Below are positions 56,453 to 64,000 of a DNA stretch of 64,000 bases, piece by piece. The stretch is from Myotis daubentonii (taxonomy: Eukaryota > Chordata > Mammalia > Chiroptera > Vespertilionidae). Each line of letters opens with the position of its first letter. The stretch's first letter is position 1. A program made the position numbers and the translations under genes. Below the pieces are notes generated by a model. It was not told the DNA's origin. It saw only the letters and a list, made by a program, of their open reading frames with translations, and ran no database searches. The stretch spans positions 64,058,787 to 64,122,786 of the forward strand of contig NC_081842.1 in the NCBI RefSeq assembly GCF_963259705.1, written 5' to 3'.

Positions 56453-58844
56453 TGTATAATTAAATAGAAATTATTGTCTACCGTCCACATAGAGATGATC
56501 TGGAAATATGATAATTGGATGAATTGCCTGAGACAGGGATAGACAGATAGACATATACGGACATTAAAGAATGATCACTAGAGAATGAAACCAGAAAAGA
56601 ATTACAAAAAAAAAAAAAAAAAAAAAAGAGCAGAGGAAGGGTGATCAAAAGACTGGGGAGTAGGAGGTGGGGAATAAGAAAGGTTTTTAAAACAATTCCC
56701 TGAGTTTCTATCAGGAATATTAGAAAAGAGAAATTAGATGTTGTTTCATAGAAACAATAACAAACAAAAGTTAGCATAAGTCTGATAGCAATGCAGACGA
56801 GCAGTCTATAAAGATAACTGAGCTGCAACTCTCAGTTGCAAATACCTCCCCTGGATAAATGGGAAGATCTAATCTCTAAACTTTCTGGGTTTGGATTCAT
56901 CAGCCAGACTCACCATTAGAAACAGAGCAGTTGGGCAATGAAGGTAAGAAGATTCTCTGACCTGGGCAGATACATGGGCAGAGTCAATATTTTTTTTCAT
57001 TCATTTTGTTCTTCTCATTTCTGCTTTTGAAAATGATGCAAAGTTTGTTATTTCCCACTGTTGGATGTTTGTCCAATGTTTGCTCAGCCACTCATTGATT
57101 ATGAGATACAAAGTTGGTGGAAATAGACACCTCACCAGAGATCACTGTTTACTTTGTGGTCATTATTCATAGGATCCCCTAGAGTTGTGTAGCATAAAAT
57201 GTCTGTGACCATTTGTGACAGCTTAGGGTGAAAAAGAAACACCTTTGCATACTTTACACTCTCATGTGGAGGAAGACAGAAAGAAAAAAAAAATCTGCAA
57301 TTGCAAAATCCCAAAATATTTCATAGAAAGACCAAAGGAATCAGTGACCAGAGAGAACTGTGCAGGAGATTCTGAGACATTTTGTTTGGAGGACAGTGAT
57401 TAGACAAGATCCTCTGAAATAGAGTCCCTGTTAGAGATAATGGCAGAAAACCAAAATTCCGGAGTGTATAGTTTGGATATTTTCCCTGTGTTGTATAGAA
57501 ATTTGAGGGATAGGAATGTGTTCAGAAGAATTCAGAGTGAAAGGAAGCAGTTAGGGGATTCTTTCAGGTAGAACAATTCCTTTTGCTTTTTATCTTAAGA
57601 ATTATGTATATGTAAAACAGCATAAACTCCTTTGATCTGCTTGGCTAAGGTAAATATTCTGGGATAAAGAAAATCTATGTGATATTCCTTTCACATTTAT
57701 TTTACAATTTATTTCTGGATTCCTAGGGACATTGCAAATTGAATACTTTTCACTTGAATCCTGATTTTTCAATTCTTGTAATATAAGAAAACTTACATAC
57801 GTACATTGAATAAAACTCAACAGTTATTGAAAATGAATTTACAGGCATCAATGCCAAGCATGTTGTCCTAGTATATTATTTTTCTTATTCTTCTCTTTAA
57901 ATTAAATGATGTAAGTTAAGACTGTCATAATCTTGTTGACTTGTTTAATTTGATAAGGAGAATTGTCAAATTGATATGAAGGAATCGATGGCTAATCAGT
58001 TTAATAGCAATCATTACTGAACATATTTATGGGAATCTAATTACTATACAGTAATGTCATGTCAAGTGTGAAAAAACATTAAAATATACTAGGATGTGTC
58101 AACAAGCAATGTCAGAAAGTGCAATGGACTATAAACCCATTAAACTTTTATATTTTTAAACACTTTACTTGGACAAATCATGAAACCTCAGTGATAACTT
58201 GCAAAATATGCAAATTAGTAATATTGCACATCCAAGCAAGCCACGACACATTCTTGGCCTGTTTGTACATTCACTATATTCAGCACAACTTACCATTGGG
58301 ATGCTGTTATTGAGTTCAGATTTTAGCTTTTTTTCTGAAATTCTGGTGATGATCTTAGGCAGGTGGTGAAAACTACATTGTCTGTTTAAGCAATTCCATA
58401 TAGATCTCGCCTATTTCCTCACAGTATTTTGTACTTTATAATTCAGCTTATTTTAGTGGATATGCTTGCCTTAGAAAATGGGAACATGATGTATGAGACA
58501 ATGGGAAGCCAAATATTAATGTTAGTTCAGAGCTCTGTGGAGTGACTAGCATGATCAGGAAAGATTGGGTCTGAGTTAGGAGATGAAATGGGGGCTTTGT
58601 GAGCAATGAGGGGAAGGAGAAAGTGCCTAAAAAATGTGAGAGGCATGTAAAGAGAATTATGCTTATTTCAGAGTTCTAAAATCATTTTAGAATCAGAGAA
58701 AACAAACAAATTGATGATAGGAAGTTAACACTTAATAACAGATGTTTTTACAGCTGTCAATTATATCCATCTTTCTCACTACATCTCAGACATAGACACA
58801 TACACCTAACAGGAAATGAAAAAAAAAATCTTCCACCCTTCTAG
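56453..58844. other. Unassigned sequence with a poly(A) tract
   Basis: Poly(A) at 56606-56627. No other recognised feature; frames such as 56478-56828 include the homopolymer and are not genes. Confidence 0.42.
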
Positions 58845-59285
58845 ATTCTTCTGTCTGGTTTAAGAATTAATTTGACATGAGACAGTTTAACAGGAGGAAA
58901 TCAAATTTAATTTTGTACCAATGGTGGTCTCATAGATATAGATCCTGAAGAAATGACAAAGCAGGTAGATTTCATAATTTTTAGAAAAAGAAAGAATAAC
59001 TTTGTTAGGCTTGGATACTAATTAGTAAATAATCTAAGCAGAGTTTATTTACACAACCTGTCAGCCCTGAATTTCCTATATCAGCTAATCAGGATGACAC
59101 TTTACCTCCCGGTGCAGCAAGGCTTCCTTTCACAGGGGAGATTTATGTCCCACTTTCAGGAAGACAGAGAGGAGGGTCAGAGTGTCCTTCTTGCACAGCC
59201 AGTTTCTCAAGCACCTTTAATTCAAACTAATCAATATGCTAAAGTGGCATATTTTAGGATGGCAAATTTTGCTTCCCTTCAATCC
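58845..59285. repeat. Ancient LTR-like repeat, unassigned
   Basis: Segments cttctgtctggtttaagaat, ggtgcagcaaggcttccttt and ggcatattttaggatggcaa resemble an old LTR family found across mammals. The edges are not clear. Confidence 0.38.
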
Positions 59286-62045
59286 AAACTTTGAAACTTC
59301 CCAAAGTAGTTGAGATGGTAGACTGTGACATCTCACTGAACCAGTCTCTTAGTCTGGATGATAGGTAAGTTCAGGTAAAAGGTTGTGTCTCACTTCAGAA
59401 GATGACAATGCTGGAGGGCTCACAAAGCTAGACCTATGATGCAAGCAATTGGGTATAAGGCATTTCTAGGAACACAAAAGAAAATCAACGATTAATGATT
59501 TTGATTTGAGCAAATTACAAGCCAGTTTCTGGGTTCTGAGGGTAGCCTGTGGAAAAGAGTTATAGATGTCAGGATCAAAGTATCCTCTGCACTTGGCCCC
59601 AGATGATGTTATCCGTGTTCAGAAAAACTCTGAGAGGCCCTCACAAGAGACCCAAATTGTCTACACGTGGAATGTTGATGTGATTTCTCTGAAGTTTATA
59701 GTAAGTCATCTAGCTTCAGTTTGCTGAGTGTCAGGAAAAAGGTCTGTTTTAGTTCTCAAAGATTTCAGATCAGAAGCGGGGGGAGAAAAATTGGAAATAT
59801 TAATTTGGAGAGTTGTATATGCACATGTACTTTCCATTCAAAGGCTTGGCAATAAAACCAGTGTTTCCAATTGGGTCCTGTTACAAGAAGAACATTCTCA
59901 TTGAACTTCTGTAAATAGTGACAATATTGCCACGGAAATAAGAATACTAAGTTCCTAAATTCTGGAAGGATTAGGAAGGGAGAACAAGATAGATAAATGT
60001 CTCCATTCTGCTTACACATGTATAATTTACCAAATAGTTATAATAATAGTTAGCTTAAGAGGAAAGACTTTCTTATATCTGGAAATAAAAAAAATAAAGA
60101 ACCAGTAATATTTCAAATAAAAATTTATAAAGTTATAATCATCTTGATCAGTTCATTCAATCCTATGGTTTTAATTTTTGTTAATCTTGATCTCTTTGAT
60201 AATGGTTTATGAATCTAGTTTTCTCTTGAGTTATGTAAATTCTTATCCAGTCAGTGAAATGATCTGAAAATTATCAGAAACCTATATTTCTCAGAAGTAT
60301 TTTTTGAATCTCCTTGAAGATGAAGTACTTTTACATGAACATTTTTTTTGCAAAGCATCACATTAAAACAATAAATCTTTCAATGACAAAAGACTTTAAA
60401 ATACCCATTGTTAAAGATCTGATGAGAGTTCATTATAACGCAAATAACAGAAATTTGATTCTTTTGGGGATATACAACATTATAAAAATTAACTGGAACT
60501 TTGGTAATATTACATATCAGATTTTTGGAAATTGCATACAATTTCTGGATCACTATGTTAATAACATGCATGTATACAAATATAATGCAATTATTATTCC
60601 TCATTTAACAATGCTTTTCATTAATTTTAACATATCAAGGAATCCCAATTAGTTTAACATCTCTTTTTATAAGGAGAGAGAGAGCAAATCTTTGAGATAC
60701 TTAGAGGCACTCTGAAAAATGTCAAAGTTAGTTTGAGGTTAAAAAGACTATGTAGGGTTTGATTTGGGGAAGTTTGTCAAAATATTAAAAGGTTTTAAAA
60801 CACTTGGTCAGGTAGGATCATAGGTGATTGTGAAACAAAACTTATTTATTTAATCATGGTGACTACTAGAAACTTCACAGGCAAATATTGAAGGATACAT
60901 AGTTATAAAAAAATCAAAGACCTGATGAAAGACAAAATTATTTTGGTAAAACACAAAATCTTTGCTTTTTCGGCAAACTATCCAAATGGCAAGGAAAACC
61001 CTTCATAATTTTATTAATAGTCCAAGATAGCTTTGTCTTTTAATGGAGAGAGAAAACCAAATTCTAATTTTGCAGCAACTTACTCTTGATATTGAAATTC
61101 ATTCACTCAATTCAATTCATTCCAATCTTAGCCAGCTTGACTACACATTAATGTTTTTTCAAAGTTCCCTTTTTTTCAAAACTGTTACAAGTATCTTTTT
61201 ACATTCAGGTATTGTCATGTTTTTTCTCTGTCCTATTCTGCCTCTCTTTAGAATAAAATTACTTTGTTTTTCCTCAACAAAATGTATTTCTATTTCTTAT
61301 ACCCTCTTTTATTGAAAACTCACATCCTACTTATCTTGCATTCTTTATTTCTGGTAGCTTTAATCACATATATTAGTTAGAATTCTTAACCCTTAGAAAC
61401 ATTCATTTCTAGTGGAAACTCAGAAGTACTAGTATGCAATTGTGAACTGTCTGTTATATCAGTGTCCTTTAGATTAACATATTTATGAATACATATAATT
61501 ACTAAACTGTATGCTTCCTCTTGGTATCATTTTTCAGTGTTGCACAAGACAAGTTTATTGACACACCCAAGTTTATTAACACATCCTCTCTAGTAAGAGG
61601 TCAAAAGTAAAAATAATACTTTTCTAGCAATTAGTGTTTCAGTGTTTTATCTTATTTGGAAATGATCCAGACATTTAATGAATTCCATCATTTAATTTAA
61701 CTGAACAAAATGTTAAGGGAGGAAGTTACCCAAGAGGTTTGGAAAATTATTTTTAAGTAGACATATTGTTGAAACAATCATTACTGAGAACTTTATTTAA
61801 AACTTTTTTGTCCCAACTACATCTATTAATTAACTTGTTCTCAACAGCCAGTTCTAGATTAAATGCAAAGATTTCAATAGACATTAGACAACATCAGCCA
61901 TCATCTTCAGTTATTTTTTGGACTGACAGATTTTGCAACAGAGACAAATGAGCTTATTTGACTAATATGCCCAGGTAGAATAAAAGTTATGTATCTGCAT
62001 TATATTTCATTCGATTACTCTGAAGACATGCCTACAAACTTAAGC
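59286..62045. other. AT-rich unassigned sequence
   Basis: Could hold decayed retroelement sequence, but nothing is clear enough to name. The 112-codon frame at 60314-60652 is Asn/Ile/Phe/Lys-rich, as random AT-rich DNA would give. Confidence 0.4.
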
Positions 62046-62167
62046 TACAGTTGATTTTTGGAAGTACATGAGGGTTTGGGGCACCAACCACCTGCACAGA
62101 TGAAAATCCATATATAACTTCAATTGACCCTCCACAAAAAGGGATTCCCAACCACAGTTTGAAAATA
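62046..62167. repeat. Tigger-type DNA transposon fragment
   Basis: ttgatttttggaagtacatg and tgaaaatccatatataactt match terminal sequence of Tigger2-like elements (pogo group, TA targets). It directly borders the MITE at 62168. Confidence 0.55.
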
Positions 62168-62286
62168 CAGCTGACCCTTGAACAATGCGGGTTTGAACTG
62201 TGTGGGTCCACTTAAACACAGTTTTAAAAAATCTACATATAAGCAGAAATGCACAAATCAATCCTGCATTGTTCAAGGGTCAACTG
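62168..62286. mobile_element. Tigger2-type MITE (119 bp)
   Basis: Inverted ends CAGCTGACCCTTGAACAATG and (reverse) CAGTTGACCCTTGAACAATG, flanked by TA at 62166-62167 and 62287-62288. Ancient pogo/Tigger group, nonautonomous. Confidence 0.78.
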
Positions 62287-64000
62287 TAGTTTTTATTCAC
62301 CGAAAATTGTCCTAGATAATGTGAACTTGAAAATATTCCATTCATATGTGCTTATTTTAAGCTAATTAAAGATCTGTAACAAATTAATTTTTATAATATC
62401 ATCTGGAGTTAGAAAAGTGACATCGCTGCAATGTATCTACGTAGACATATGTATGGACAAACACAGAAATCTTATTTCTATTTTAAAACAATATAAAATT
62501 CTCTGATTTATAAATAACAGTAGAAATAAATTAAGTTTATTCAAATGGCTAAAGCTTTTACTATTTTTTGAAAAGACTTTTTAAGATTTGTATTTGTCCT
62601 TGGAAGTAATCTTAAGGAGGTCTACAGTTTGGGCAAGGCATTTCTTTTAGCAGTTTGTATATTAAAAGAACCTCTTTCCATTTTTTTCTTTCAGTCTCAG
62701 GCAATTGTGAGCTAGGGTGTTTGTATGTCAAAGACATGGAAAGATTTATATTTTCTCAGTGTTTTCGGGTACATCAGAAGAAGTCCAGTGTAATTATCAT
62801 TTCAATTTTTCTTTTTTTAAGTTCAGGACAACTATACCTCCAATGTTTTGATTTGTATAATACCTTCAAATGTCTGAAGGCACATAGGAAGTGGTCTGAG
62901 TAATTTTTAGTTACTTTCAGAGTCATGCTTTTATTTTTCTAAAGATTCAAGTTGCTAATCAAGAATTGTTGACTCTAACTCTTTTTTCTTCCTGCATTCC
63001 TGCAAGCTAGCTTCAAAACATTGGGTAGCTGCAAAGTCCATTGCATAGGAAGGCCTGAAGCTGGCAAAGCCTGCTTAGACAGCCTAGCAAATCGAAACTT
63101 ATTGTTCGTCCCTGGTGCTTTTGCTGAATTTATTTTCTGGCTTTTAGCATTTCCATGCGTAACTTTGAGCCTGGAGATTAGGCTGGAGTGGTTTGTGTAA
63201 ATCTTAGAGGGAAAGAGGAGTTACAGCAGGCACCTGGGTATTTAAGGGATTTCCTAGGAAAGGTGGAGGAATTTCAGGGTTTAAGAGAATTGGCTGAGGA
63301 GATGGAGCTGGGTTTTGACAGGGACGGGGGTTAGACCAGGGGCCCAGTGATCCTAAAGATCTGCTATAGAGTAAGGGGCACAGAGTTGGGGAGAAAGGGG
63401 TGTCCAAAAGGGAGGAGAAGAGAGATTTACATTAGATGTGAACTTTAATTTTGTTTGAAGTTTAATTTCTGAAAATTTAGGAAGGTTCCTAAGGGACTCC
63501 CTAAAAGCTAGCTGCTGTATTTCTTTGTATCCTTTTCAAAAAATGAATTATTTAGGATGAGAGCTCTCAAAAACTTTTTTTCAATTTAGAAGTTTTCCCA
63601 ATTCAAAGAATCTATCCTCTGGCCATTGATGAATAGGATTGCCTTAATAGTAACTAAAGCCAAGAAGTGTTTTTTATGGCTTTAAGCATGGATACAAGAG
63701 GGATCCACAAAGAAAGTGAAACAACAACAAAAAAGAGAGAAACCCTCAAAAGATCCAAAAGATTAACTCCCAATGTTAGTCTAAGAAAGCTAAGGCTTTC
63801 CTTGCACAGGTGGTGAGGGTGGTGTAGTAGAAATGGTGTCTCCAGTTCCTCATGGGAAAGTGGGATGCCTCCAGCCACAAGCCTGCTGATCTGTGACACT
63901 GGGCAGTCAATACAGACATGGGGCATTGCCAGTACTAACAGAGCAGTGAAGGCTGAGATGACAAAGGCTCCTTTGGGACTAGGATCCCTTATGACAGAGT
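62287..64000. other. Unassigned sequence to window end
   Basis: No repeat named and no exon supported. The minus-strand frames at 63204-63407 and 63654-63926 have no recognisable domain. Confidence 0.42.

Noticed and set aside
60314..60652. 112-codon frame rich in Asn, Ile, Lys and Phe
   Set aside because: Composition expected of AT-rich non-coding DNA; an equally open antisense frame overlaps it.

Overview
The window is mammalian nuclear DNA from a bat, almost certainly a vesper bat (Vespertilionidae: Myotis, Pipistrellus, Eptesicus and relatives). The evidence is its repeats: tRNA-derived VES SINEs, many nonautonomous HeliBat Helitrons (TC...CTAG ends, a hairpin before CTAG, insertion between A and T), SPIN-type hAT elements, a piggyBac element in TTAA, and a Tc1-like element. 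Recent DNA-transposon activity of this breadth in a mammal is characteristic of vesper bats. I found no protein-coding exon, tRNA, rRNA or other host gene I could defend. It reads as intergenic or deep intronic sequence, and every recognisable reading frame belongs to a transposable element.

Layout. 0-5.4 kb: old L1 and MaLR-type LTR sequence, three VES SINEs, two Helitrons and an L1 3' end split by an unidentified repeat. 5.4-11 kb: mostly unrecognised sequence with MIR pieces, TG arrays and two possible LTR-like repeats. 11.4-12.2 kb: two VES SINEs on one target site, then a small Helitron. 15.0-19.4 kb: a hAT-Charlie MITE carrying a short L1-like retro-insert, then a 3.65-kb composite half-L1 (ORF1 but no ORF2). 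19.5-20.0 kb: a class II ERV LTR with a lysine-type primer binding site. 22.3-23 kb: a SPIN/URR1-like hAT and a Helitron. 25-27 kb: L1 3' ends and a VES. 28.3-29 kb: a two-headed VES and a 255-bp GGAA microsatellite. 31.2-32.2 kb: a fold-back hAT MITE, a Helitron and a VES fragment. 33.6-34.3 kb: a TA/GA microsatellite joined to an internally deleted Tc1-like element whose transposase keeps a D-36-E spacing. 38-40 kb: two Helitrons. 41-46.6 kb: L1 3' ends and a Helitron with a SPIN inside it. 46.9-49.9 kb: three contiguous Helitron units, two of them fused composites, one carrying a class I solo LTR. 51.7-54.0 kb: two L1 3' ends, the first carrying a 605-bp piggyBac element. 55.0-56.5 kb: a third fused Helitron plus another Helitron. 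56.5-64 kb: mostly unrecognised, with a Tigger-type MITE.

Nesting gives relative ages: L1 before piggyBac, Helitron before solo LTR, Helitron before SPIN, and hAT-Charlie before the L1-like insert. Many target-site duplications are still readable. The most interesting signals are paired CTCF-like motifs and promoter-like modules carried by the Helitrons, a recurrent fused Helitron architecture, the double half-L1, and the DD36E transposase remnant.
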